A DNA stretch of 64,000 nucleotides from Hydrangea macrophylla (lineage: Eukaryota; Streptophyta; Magnoliopsida; Cornales; Hydrangeaceae): the NCBI GenBank assembly GCA_033977485.1, contig CM066988.1:77286669-77350668 (forward strand), read 5' to 3'. How positions within the stretch are numbered: the stretch's first letter is position 1; every line of letters starts with the position of its first letter. Both the position numbers and the translations under genes were made by a program. Of the stretch, positions 45,060 to 54,185 are shown one piece after another. Under the pieces are notes generated by a model, which saw only the letters and a program-made list of their open reading frames with translations, did not search any database and was not told the origin of the DNA.

Positions 45060-46224
45060 TGTAATACCCTATTTTTTTTAATGTGTATATATACTTTTAT
45101 TATTTTTCTTGTCTGTGGTAAGTTTGAGAGCTCAATCTATTGGACCCTTTCCATAATCGATTGCCACTAATGGTTTCCCAATCGGTTGCTAGGTTGACTA
45201 ATCGATTGCATTCTTGCCGACCTAACCCCAATCGATAGGCCTTTTACCAATCGATTGGATCTAAGCCCAATCGATTGGATATGATCAGAACGTCGTCACC
45301 AAGTTTGGGTTGTGTTGCCACTGTTTGTCCCCCTCCCCCATATATACCTCTCCCTCTATACTCATATATGTTGGTCTGGGTGTGTGATAGAGATAAAGAA
45401 AGACATACACAATTGTACATAAATACATACACTTATACACACACACACACACATATATATATCTACTGTATGTATATACCTACTGTATATATATACCTAC
45501 ACATACTCTCAAGTTGAGGAAGAGGAGACCGAAGAGAAGAAGAAAAGAAGCAGAAAAGAAGACAGAAAAGAGGTAGAAAGAGAGACAGACATAAAGAGAG
45601 GAGAGAAAAAGCTCACCGAACCCCTCTTCCCCTCCAAGCTCTGTCGATGACTATCACCGCGACCCGACCTTTCCAGTGAGTTCTAAACTCACTTGGTAGA
45701 ATTGTTAGGTTGTTTTACATGTTTCAAAAGAAGGAAAGATGCACATAACACGTCCTTCGTTATTTTAATTTCTTGACTACACATCTCTGGGAAGAAGACG
45801 TAGTCCTTATCGATTGGTGCTTTTTCCAATCGATTGCCAAGTTTATGACCCCAATCCATTGGATGTTTTTCCAATTAATTGCCACTATTTGTTTCCCAAT
45901 CAATTACCAATATGTGCAATCGATTGACAATGTTTTTACATCAATCGATTGGACCTCTGTCTCAATTGATTGGTAGTTATAGAATGTGGTTATTTCATGT
46001 TGTTTATATTATGAATTGTTTAGTTATTTAATACTATTTTATGATTTCCCATACGCGATATTATAGTAGTAATGGAAAAGATAATGACATGCCATAGCGT
46101 AATAACATTGAGAATAACGTATAGTTGATAATATCGTTAACAAACGTATACGTCGTGAATTGAATCGGTCATCGTTTATTATATCTGATTTGGTTTTGCT
46201 GCATGGGATTGTTGAGAGGCAGTA
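45060..46224 (+). repeat. Old gypsy LTR-B, first part (interrupted by the young chromovirus)
   Basis: It starts TGTAATACCCT after purine tract GATAAGTGGTGGATAA. Palindrome clusters at 45131-45283 and 45809-45973, TATA at about 45340, stem-loop GTGAGTTCTAAACTCAC at about 45678. It reads straight through the place where NA-1 entered LTR-A, giving the empty site. It ends in CAGTA (46220-46224). Confidence 0.88.
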
Positions 46225-47548
46225 TGTAATAACCTGCATTTTCCTGCATGATCATAATTAAAATTTATTTTCATTATCATTTGCATTATCATATTTAAAA
46301 TTTAATATATATATATTGTCTGTTTATATGTTAATTTCAATTCTTATGTATTTTTTTGACTAATTTCATAATTGAAATTACTTTTGGGGTCAAAATGCAA
46401 TTTTCATAAAAACTTGCTATACCTGTTTCAAAATTGTATTTCAAAACGGTGGAATTATTTCTTTTAAACTCAAACTGTATTTTTATAAAATCAGAAAACT
46501 ATTTCTAACGTTAAAATGAATTCTCTGTATTTTTGTGATAAACACCGTGTCACGAAAATACCAGTGTAGGTTTAAAACTGTCCGCGCAGTGTTAAACTTC
46601 CACAGAATTTTGGAAGTAAATGATTGAACAAATTTATTTATACCCAAATTATTATGCTGATGCTTTTCCCTTAGGTCTTGTTTGGCAAATGTTGTAGCAT
46701 GTGTGTTGTCCTTATGCCATAAGCTAGATTACCCAAACACACTTTGACCCACCTCATCTCCACCTACCTCTTACTTTCAGCAGTGGAGAATAAAGGGCAG
46801 TGTATACACATCATATCTGCACATTCATTGTATTTAATGGAAGTTAATGGAGATTGAGTGGGAGGTTAGGCCAATGTTTTCTTAGTGGGATTTTGATTAT
46901 TTATACACCCAACCACACTACACATTCTGCACTTCCATCACAGCATAATTCAGTATACACAGAGAGTTTAGAGAGTGCAGAGAAGTTCTTCAATTTTGTA
47001 GAGAGAGAGAAGAGCTCAATCCTCCATAGCCAAAGCTTGGAATTTTGGGAATTTCGTAATTATATTTCTTTCTCAACAATTTCTTCAATCTATATCACAG
47101 TGAGTATTCTAAACTCACTTGGAATGTAATTTCATATTTATTTGCTGTTAGTTGAGTCTAATTTGCAGAACACCATTGTTAGTTTTCGTATGAAAGCTTG
47201 AAGCTCAAAAATGGTAATTTTTCAAACTTAACCAAAATCAATTCTGTGAATTGGGAATGAAAGATCTTAGTCCCAATAAGCTGTGGTTCGAATACTACGG
47301 CTTAATTCATCCGTATCGCGACGTACCGTTGATTTAAAGTTTTGTCACCTCTCGGTTTTACGTGAAATCCGAGAGCTACGATTGAAATTAGTTAAAACCG
47401 ATCACGTATTCTTAATCCTTGCGGAAAAATGAAGAAATCCATATATTACATGTCTTGGTTGAAGCAGAATTCAGAAATGGGTCAATTTGGACCCTTAAAT
47501 TGAAAACAGGGGATAATCAGTGAAGAAGACGAAGCTACTGCACAGAGA

Positions 47549-47702
47549 ATTAACGGCGTTTGTCCTGAAGCGCCGGGAAATTAACGGCGTTTGTCCTAAA
47601 GCGCCGGGAAATTAACGGCGTTTGTCCTAAAGCGCCGGGAAATTAACGGCGTTTGTCCTGAAGCGCCGGGAATTAATGGCATTTAATCAAAAGCGCCGGG
47701 AA
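47549..47702. repeat. 31-bp tandem array in LTR (4 units plus one diverged)
   Basis: The unit is AATTAACGGCGTTTGTCCT followed by RAAGCGCCGGGA. GGCGTTT and AAAGCGCC inside each unit can pair with one bulge, so every unit is a potential hairpin. The 3' LTR (about 55508-55632) has three plus one. Confidence 0.92.
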
Positions 47703-48024
47703 TGATTCTGGCAGTTTCTAATTCTTGCTTGTTTCGTGTTTTAGGGGCTGTTTGGGTAGTATTTACGAACTGTTAAAGCCCTGGTTGGGAAATTTATTAA
47801 AACAGAATCTTAATTGGTTGTGATGGTACGAGTAGAACGATGTATTAAGACTTATAAAACCCCGTACGTACGTTGTGCCTTTAATTCAGTATTTTGCTTT
47901 ATGTTTAAGTTCATGACATACATGTAGAGTCAGTGGTACATGCATATGATTGTCAGTATGTGTGGAAAAGAGTAATGGTAGTGTGGAAAAGAGTAATGAT
48001 AGTGTGGAAAGAGTATGAGTTTGA

Positions 48025-48106
48025 GTTGTGATTGTGATTGTGGTTGTGGTTGTGATTGTGGTTGTGGTTGTGGTTGTGGTTGTGGTTGTGATTGTGGTTG
48101 TAGTTG
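48025..48106. repeat. GATTGT/GGTTGT hexamer array
   Basis: A G/T-only hexamer repeat occurs on one strand. The 3' LTR copy (about 55955-56042) is one unit longer. Its long open frames (valine runs, or His-Asn runs on the other strand) are repeat artefacts. Confidence 0.92.
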
Positions 48107-48148
48107 AAAAAGAGGATGAGGGTGTCTTTGAAATGCGAAGGTGGCAAA

Positions 48149-48413
48149 AATGGACACTCCCTGACGCCCATGGAAGCGTTAAAGTGTGTGAAGCCGAACT
48201 TGGACACTCACTGGCACCCATGGAAGTGCTAAAGTGTGGCCTATGGACACTCCCTGATAACTCGAGTCTGGATACCTGTGTGGGGGTTGCCCCGGTATTT
48301 GCATGGCGGTTAGGGTCTTCAAAGTGTGAGGCATTGGACACTCCCTGGTACCCCGGACCAAAGTGTGAGGCAAACTGGACACTCCCTGGCGCCCCGTTGC
48401 TAAAGTGTGGCTA
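48149..48413. repeat. TGGACACTCCCTG / AAAGTGTG array in LTR
   Basis: Five diverged units of about 45-60 bp pair a TGGACACTCNCTG phrase with a following AAAGTGTG. Old LTR-A and LTR-B carry a comparable array (GTCCTAAAGTATGTGGACT) in the same relative LTR position. Confidence 0.75.
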
Positions 48414-49095
48414 TCTTAGTATTTCAAAGATACCAGGAGTAGGATAGAGGGTTGTTGGGTTTTGTCGAGAGAAAAGAGTCGGTTAGATGAGATGGTGCAT
48501 TGTTCTCATACACGGTCACATATGTGTGAATTTATCTTTTAATTAATGTTGTGGTTGTTTTTCTAACAAGCTCTTTATCATAAATATAAACTTGTGGTAT
48601 TTAAATGGAAATGGGAAAAAGGTAAATGAGTATGTTTTTACATTCAAAGCATTCTTTTTAATACTCACCAGCTTCTTGAAGCTGACGGCGTTGATGCGTC
48701 CTGGACATTCGTGTCTAGGCTTTGCAGGTTATAATCAAGAAGAACCTTATGATTATGCTAGTTGAGATCTGTTGCTGAGAAGAGATGTTACTTTCATATG
48801 TTTTATGTTTATGTGTTTTAAGTTATGATTTGGTTTTTGTAATAAGGATATTTGTAATGGACTGTAAGTTATTGTTTTATTTCAAGGCGGTCTGTGCCTT
48901 AGTAAACCCCGTACTATAGGATGTAATAAGTTAGAAAATTTTATAAGCCCAGGTTGCCCTACTCTGATTTATGGTTTTATGTTGTTCGACGTTTCGGGAC
49001 GGAATCGATCCTTCAAACTGTCGCGACCTACGGGTCCATAAAGGAAATTAAACGCTTTCCATATTTATGCTACGTCGGGGCGTGACAGGATTTGG

Positions 49096-49108
49096 TGGTA
49101 TCAGAGCC
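49096..49108 (+). other. Chromovirus primer-binding site
   Basis: TGGTATCAGAGCC lies eight bases after the 5' LTR, complementary to initiator methionine tRNA. Confidence 0.95.
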
Positions 49109-49664
49109 ATAGGTTTTCTAGATTGACCAGGCTCAGTTATTCACGCCATAGATTAGTGACATAGGTTACCCTTAAGTTTTACTAAGCTATACAACCAAGT
49201 TCTAGTGTTAGTTTAGTACGGATTATCCTTAGTTCAGAAACTAAAATTCTAGGTCGGTTTTGTCATAGAGATGATTACCCGTTTGTCTTGTCACATTGAC
49301 AAAAATGATAGCAATTTCCATGTACCTTCAGACATATCCATTTAGGATTAGTCGAGATAACCATAACTTATGATACCCCTACAGAAAGATAGTAGCCGAG
49401 TTTCTAAGGAGTTAAAGCATACCATAGCCCTCATTAATAGCTTAGGCACTGACGAATTTCCTGAGTCAAATCTCGGAATAGTCAGTATGGCCCACAACCA
49501 GAGTCTAGAGGATAAGAATACAACCTCTTTGCTATTAGACAGCCCTAGTTCGAATACGTGTTATATGTACTTAAAATATATTTTATAGTATGCTTATGTG
49601 ATAATACAAGTATGTGATATAGTGATAAATACTCCTTTGAAAATTTTTGTCGTAGTACTGTTGC
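49109..49664 (+). other. Chromovirus leader
   Basis: 550 bp between primer site and gag. A 72-codon open frame at 49370-49588 (ATACCCCTACAGAAAGATAG start) has no recognisable domain and may simply be leader. Confidence 0.55.
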
Positions 49665-50399
49665 ATGCATGTTTCTCATTCTACTACCCCTATCATGCAT
49701 AGAATGGCTGGAAGACCAAGGAGGAACAGAAATCTGATTGAAGGAGCGCCCGAGGCTGCCGACCCCACGGGAATATTTGAAGCTTTTATTAGACGTCTCG
49801 AGAGGGTTAGTAATGCGAATGAAAACCAACGAGACCGCCAGACGGGAGATAAGCTGCTGGAAAGATTCCGTGCGCTCAGGCCCGAGCAATTTGCGGGTAC
49901 CACGGATCCCTGGAAGGCGGAGCAATGGTTAAGACAGATGGACCGCATGTTCGAAGCTGTCCAATGCAACGAGATGGACAAAAGGAGATTGGCTACTTTT
50001 CAACTGACCGACGCCGCTGCAGATTGGTGGGACTCGGTCATAGCCACTATCGGAAACACCGCTGCTATGGGGATGACGTGGACGGCGTTCAAAGGGAGAT
50101 TTCTGGAGAAGTACTTTCCGGCTACGGAAAGGCACAGAAGAGAGAAGGAATTTATGGATCTGACGCAAGGAACCAAGACGGTGCAAGAGTATACCACACA
50201 GTTTGAGAGGCTGTCACGGTTTGCCCCGCACATGGTTAATACTGAGGAGAAGAAGATCCGGAAGTATAATCAAGGGTTGGCACCGCAGATTCGTCGCTTG
50301 ACTCTCGGCCACCTAGACAAATCATTTGAAGGACTAGTCGGCCTGGCTACCGACCTGGAAGAAGATGCTCGAGTATATCGCAAACAATTGGAATTCTGA
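49665..50399 (+). CDS. Chromovirus Gag (capsid) frame
   Basis: A retrotransposon Gag domain: RFRALRPEQFAGTTDPWKAE, WLRQMDRMFEAVQC, DAAADWWDSV, FLEKYFPATERHRREKEF, TVQEYTTQFERLSRFAPHMV and KYNQGLAPQIRRL. ATGs at 49665, 49695 and 49704 are in frame; 49704 (MAGRPRRNRN) starts the conserved-looking basic N-terminus, so the true start could be any of them. The frame ends at TGA 50397-50399 after EF, but the same frame continues into the zinc knuckles, so this is a single stop within gag, compatible with CGA to TGA. Gag would assemble the particle. Confidence 0.95.
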   Translation: MHVSHSTTPIMHRMAGRPRRNRNLIEGAPEAADPTGIFEAFIRRLERVSNANENQRDRQTGDKLLERFRALRPEQFAGTTDPWKAEQWLRQMDRMFEAVQCNEMDKRRLATFQLTDAAADWWDSVIATIGNTAAMGMTWTAFKGRFLEKYFPATERHRREKEFMDLTQGTKTVQEYTTQFERLSRFAPHMVNTEEKKIRKYNQGLAPQIRRLTLGHLDKSFEGLVGLATDLEEDARVYRKQLEF

Positions 50400-50951
50400 C
50401 CGCCTCAGAGGGGTAATTTTGGAAATAGACCACCAATGAACCGTACCCAAGGGCAGAAGAGGAACTTTGATGGGAGCAAGAAGGCACAAGCTATTACCCA
50501 TCCGACTCAACCCCGAGTAGGAGAAGGAAGTAGTGGTGTAAAGTGCTTCAACTGTGGCAACCCTGGACATGTGGCTCGGGACTGCAGGGCACCAAGGCGT
50601 GCTGCTCAGCCAGGAATAATCTGCTTCAACTGTGGTGAACCAGGTCACATCAGCAGGTTCTGCACTGCTCCTAAGCAAGCAACTTATGGACAACAGGGTC
50701 AGACCCGCTTGAATGCTGTTATTCCTGATGCCGCTGGATATGATGGAGCTGTATATGAAGAAGGAGATCTTGGAGAAGTTCAACCTGATCAGCAAGCAGT
50801 GGAAGGTAGATTGACTCTATTTAACTCCCATGTTAGAGTATTATTTGATACGGGTGCTGCTCTTTCATTCATATCTGTTAATACAATTCGGAGATTGGGT
50901 ATCTTACCTCATCGCTTAGAGAAAGCTTTGAAGGCTACATCACCAATATGA
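50400..50951 (+). CDS. Chromovirus nucleocapsid zinc knuckles and protease
   Basis: In frame with Gag. It contains two CCHC knuckles, CFNCGNPGHVARDC (about 50550) and CFNCGEPGHISRFC (about 50622), binding RNA in this family. The protease site VLFDTGAALSFIS (about 50839-50877) has the catalytic Asp in DTGA. The frame stops at TGA 50949-50951 within the protease domain, then continues in the same frame as [14 protein letters not shown]. Gly or Trp would be expected there, so this change need not be a deamination. Confidence 0.94.
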   Translation, partial: PPQRGNFGNRPPMNRTQGQKRNFDGSKKAQAITHPTQPRVGEGSSGVKCFNCGNPGHVARDCRAPRRAAQPGIICFNCGEPGHISRFCTAPKQATYGQQGQTRLNAVIPDAAGYDGAVYEEGDLGEVQPDQQAVEGRLTLFNSHVRVLFDTGAALSFISVNTIRRLGILPHRLEKALKATSPI

Positions 50952-50972
50952 GCTGCGGTCAGTTTAGGACAT

Positions 50973-53900
50973 GTGTGCAAGGATTGTCCCTTAAGATTAG
51001 GAGACCGAGAAATCCCTGCAAGGTTGATCGTCCTATCGATGAAGGAGTTTGACATAATCCTAGGAATGGATTGGCTGTCTCAGAATCAAGTGAAGTTGGA
51101 TTGTGCGAGGAAGAGAATTACATTCTCCGACAATGAGAATCAACCCTTTGATTTTCAATGTAACCCTTCGGGAGATATGTTCCTCACAAGATGTTTAGCC
51201 AACATTGAAGTCGTCAGTACAGAGGTGACAGCATCATCTATACCTGTAGTCAAGGACTTCGAAGAAGTATTTCAAGACATTTCTGGATTACCGCCCGAGA
51301 GAAGTATAGAGTTCTGTATTGAGCTTATACCGGGTACCGTACCGATTACCAAGGTTCCCTACAGAATGGCCCCCACCGAACTATTGGAATTGAAGGGACA
51401 AGTTCAAGAGCTCGAGAACCTAGGTTTTGTACGTCCTAGTACATCGCCTTGGGGAGCACGGGTATTATTTGTGAAGAAGAAGGATGGGACGCTCAGGCTG
51501 TGTATCGACTATAGAGAATTGAATCGAGTGACGATCAAGAACAAGTATCCTTTGCCTCGGATTGACGATTTATTTGATCAACTACAAGGAGCTACGATAT
51601 TTTCCAAGATAGACCTTAGGTCGGGATATCATCAGTTGAGGGTACGGAAGGAAGACATACCTAAGACTGCTTTCAGAACCCGATATGGTCATTATGAATT
51701 TCTGGTGATGCCGTTTGGATTGACGAACGCCCCGGCAGTGTTTATGGATCTGATGAACAGAGTGTTCAAGCCTTATTTAGATCAGTTTGTCATCGTCTTT
51801 ATTGATGATATTTTGATCTATTCTAAGTCAAGAGAAGAACACGAGCAACATCTACGGATTACGATGCAGACGCTTAAGGACCACCACTTGTATGCCAAGT
51901 TCAGTAAGTGTGAGTTCTGGTTGCAAGAAGTGAAATTTTTGGGACACAAGGTGTCATCTCAAGGAATTTCTGTGGATTCGTCCAAGACCGATGCTGTATC
52001 CAACTGGGTTAGGCCAAGCAACCCTACAGAAGTTCGGAGTTTTCTTGGACTCGCAGGCTATTACAGGAGATTTGTTGAGGGATTCTCTAAAATAGCCGCA
52101 CCATTGACTGGATTGACGAAGAAGAATTTGAAATTCGAATGGACAGAGAAGCATGAGCGAGCCTTTCTAGAGTTGAAAGAGAGACTCACTACCGCACCAG
52201 TACTAGCAATACCCAAGCCTGGTGAGAAGTTCACTATCTTTAGTGACGCATCATATCAAGGACTAGGGTGTGTACTTATGCAAGATGGCAGAGTTATAGC
52301 CTATGGATCCAGGCAGCTGAAGCCGAATGAGTTGAACTACCCTATTCATGATTTGGAGTTGGCAGCAGTGGTTTTTGCACTCAAGATTTGGAGACATTAT
52401 CTCTACGGTGAGAAGTTTGATTTGTTCTCCGATCACAAGAGTCTGAAGTATTTGTTCACACAGAAAGAGTTGAACATGAGGCAGCGCAGATGGATGGAGT
52501 TGATCAAAGATTACGACTTCACGTTGGAATACCACCCTGGTAAAGCTAATGTGGTCGCTGATGCTTTGAGTCGGCAGACTCGTGAGACGATCGCCTCCTT
52601 AATGGTTAGAGAATGGCGAGCATTGGAGACGTTGGTGGAGTTCGATGTACAGAGTGCTGAAAGAGGAGAAGGACAACTTTTCGGATGTCTTATCCTACAG
52701 CCTGTTCTCATTGACCGCATTATTGGAACTCAGAAAGAAGATGAGAAGTTTCAATCATGGTTCAAGAAGATGTCAGAGAAGGACCCGACAGAATGGAAGG
52801 TGGGAATCGATGGAGGGTATCGGTGCAGGAATAGATTATGTGTGCCAGATGTTGGAGAGCTTAGAAAGGATATCCTGGAAGAAGCACATAAGTCAAGATA
52901 TACAGTTCACCCGGGAGGAACGAAGATGTATAAAGATTTAAAGAGAAATTTCTGGTGGGAAGGCATGAAGAAGGATGTGGCCGAGTTTGTATCCAAGTGT
53001 TTGACGTGTCAGCAAGTCAAGGCCGAACATCAGAGACCGTCAGGATTGTTGCAACCGCTACCTATTCCTGGTTGGAAGTGGGAACACATAACGATGGATT
53101 TTGTAGTAGGATTGCCTCGATCACAGCAGAATCATGACGCTATTTGGGTAATTGTGGATCGATTGACGAAGTCAGCTCATTTTATTGCTTACAGTATGAC
53201 ATACCCGGTGGAAAAGATGAGCCGGATGTACATACAACAAGTTGTGCGACTTCACGGTGCACCTGTGACGATTGTGTCAGACCGTGACGCACGTTTTACT
53301 TCTGGATTTTGGGAAAGTTTGCAAGAAGCTATGGGAACTTCACTCAAGATGAGTACTGCTTTTCACCCTCAGACAGATGGGCAAACTGAGCGTGTTAATC
53401 AGATCATGGAGGATATGCTTAGGGCTTGTGTGATCGATTTTGAAGAATCTTGGGAGACACACTTGCCGTTGGTTGAATTTGCCTATAACAATAGTTATCA
53501 TACGAGTATCGGTATGGCTCCGTTCGAAGCACTGTACGGACGACCATGTCGTTCTCCATTGTGTTGGGCAGAGGTTGGGGACACAGAATTGTTGGGACCA
53601 GATTTGGTTAGAGAAACCAACGAGAAGATTTCCTCGGTCAAGAAAAGGATGAGAACCGCTCAGAGCCGGTATAAGAGTTATGCTGATCGACGCCGAAAAG
53701 ATTTGGAATTCAGTGTTGGAGATCACGTACTTCTTAAGGTTTCACCAACACGAGGAGTAGTACGCTTTGGTCTCAAGAGAGGGAAGTTAGCTCCACGATT
53801 TATCGGACCGTTTGAGATTTTGGAACGTATCGGGAAAGTGGCCTATCAACTGGCGTTACCACCAAAGATGTCTGGGGTTCACAACGTGTTTCACGTGAGT

Positions 53901-54140
53901 ATGTTGAGGAAATACGTACGAGATCCCTCGCATGTGGTTAGTTATGACGACATTGAGACGAGTCATAGCGTTTCTTACAAGGAGAGACCTGCGAAGATTT
54001 TGGATCAGAGTATCAAGAAGCTGAGGAATAAGGATATTCCGTTGGTGAAGGTTCAGTGGAATCACCATGACGAGAATGAAGCCTCGTGGGAAGTTGAAGC
54101 TGATATGAGGAAGAAGTACCCGGAGTTGTTTCATGACTAG
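50973..54140 (+). CDS. Chromovirus Pol: protease end, RT, RNase H, integrase, chromo-like domain (1055 codons)
   Basis: Completely open. Order: protease tail ([19 protein letters not shown]); RT from about residue 110 with [40 protein letters not shown] and catalytic [13 protein letters not shown] (about 51785-51825); RNase H with [29 protein letters not shown] and ADALSR. Integrase has the HHCC finger ([11 protein letters not shown] to CLTCQQ) and the DDE triad ([26 protein letters not shown]). The C-terminal [20 protein letters not shown] leads into the chromo-like [20 protein letters not shown]. In chromoviruses this domain directs insertion to particular chromatin. If the two upstream TGAs were read through, the polyprotein would be complete. 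Confidence 0.97.
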   Translation: MCKDCPLRLGDREIPARLIVLSMKEFDIILGMDWLSQNQVKLDCARKRITFSDNENQPFDFQCNPSGDMFLTRCLANIEVVSTEVTASSIPVVKDFEEVFQDISGLPPERSIEFCIELIPGTVPITKVPYRMAPTELLELKGQVQELENLGFVRPSTSPWGARVLFVKKKDGTLRLCIDYRELNRVTIKNKYPLPRIDDLFDQLQGATIFSKIDLRSGYHQLRVRKEDIPKTAFRTRYGHYEFLVMPFGLTNAPAVFMDLMNRVFKPYLDQFVIVFIDDILIYSKSREEHEQHLRITMQTLKDHHLYAKFSKCEFWLQEVKFLGHKVSSQGISVDSSKTDAVSNWVRPSNPTEVRSFLGLAGYYRRFVEGFSKIAAPLTGLTKKNLKFEWTEKHERAFLELKERLTTAPVLAIPKPGEKFTIFSDASYQGLGCVLMQDGRVIAYGSRQLKPNELNYPIHDLELAAVVFALKIWRHYLYGEKFDLFSDHKSLKYLFTQKELNMRQRRWMELIKDYDFTLEYHPGKANVVADALSRQTRETIASLMVREWRALETLVEFDVQSAERGEGQLFGCLILQPVLIDRIIGTQKEDEKFQSWFKKMSEKDPTEWKVGIDGGYRCRNRLCVPDVGELRKDILEEAHKSRYTVHPGGTKMYKDLKRNFWWEGMKKDVAEFVSKCLTCQQVKAEHQRPSGLLQPLPIPGWKWEHITMDFVVGLPRSQQNHDAIWVIVDRLTKSAHFIAYSMTYPVEKMSRMYIQQVVRLHGAPVTIVSDRDARFTSGFWESLQEAMGTSLKMSTAFHPQTDGQTERVNQIMEDMLRACVIDFEESWETHLPLVEFAYNNSYHTSIGMAPFEALYGRPCRSPLCWAEVGDTELLGPDLVRETNEKISSVKKRMRTAQSRYKSYADRRRKDLEFSVGDHVLLKVSPTRGVVRFGLKRGKLAPRFIGPFEILERIGKVAYQLALPPKMSGVHNVFHVSMLRKYVRDPSHVVSYDDIETSHSVSYKERPAKILDQSIKKLRNKDIPLVKVQWNHHDENEASWEVEADMRKKYPELFHD

Positions 54141-54172
54141 TTAGTCTTGATTTCGGGGACGAAATCCTGTTT

Positions 54173-54185
54173 AAGGGGGGAAGGG
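54173..54185 (+). other. Chromovirus polypurine tract
   Basis: AAGGGGGGAAGGG directly precedes TGTAATAACC of the 3' LTR, 32 bases after the stop codon. Confidence 0.93.

Larger units (their letters stand above)
46225..49087 (+). repeat. Chromovirus 5' LTR (2863 bp)
   Basis: It contains a TATA-like ATTTATACAC (46899-46908), stem-loop GTGAGTATTCTAAACTCAC (about 47100), a 31-bp array (47549-47702), a hexamer array (48025-48106) and a TGGACACTCCCTG/AAAGTGTG array (48149-48413). It has no CGATCG palindrome cluster, although the old LTRs of the same clade do. Confidence 0.96.

Noticed and set aside
43190..46000. Short open frames in LTR-A and LTR-B as host genes
   Set aside because: They fall in aligned LTR sequence and are not conserved between the two LTR copies.
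46854..47129. 91-codon open frame in the LTR, repeated at 54815-55090
   Set aside because: Identical only because LTRs are identical; no domain, and it spans the likely transcription start.
47549..47702. Regularly spaced 31-bp units as a CRISPR array
   Set aside because: Head-to-tail tandem repeats with no spacers, inside an LTR of a plant retroelement.
47886..48447. Open frames rich in valine (plus) or His-Asn, Gln-Pro and Thr (minus), repeated at 55816-56383
   Set aside because: Translation of the GATTGT/GGTTGT hexamer array in the LTR, duplicated because there are two LTRs.
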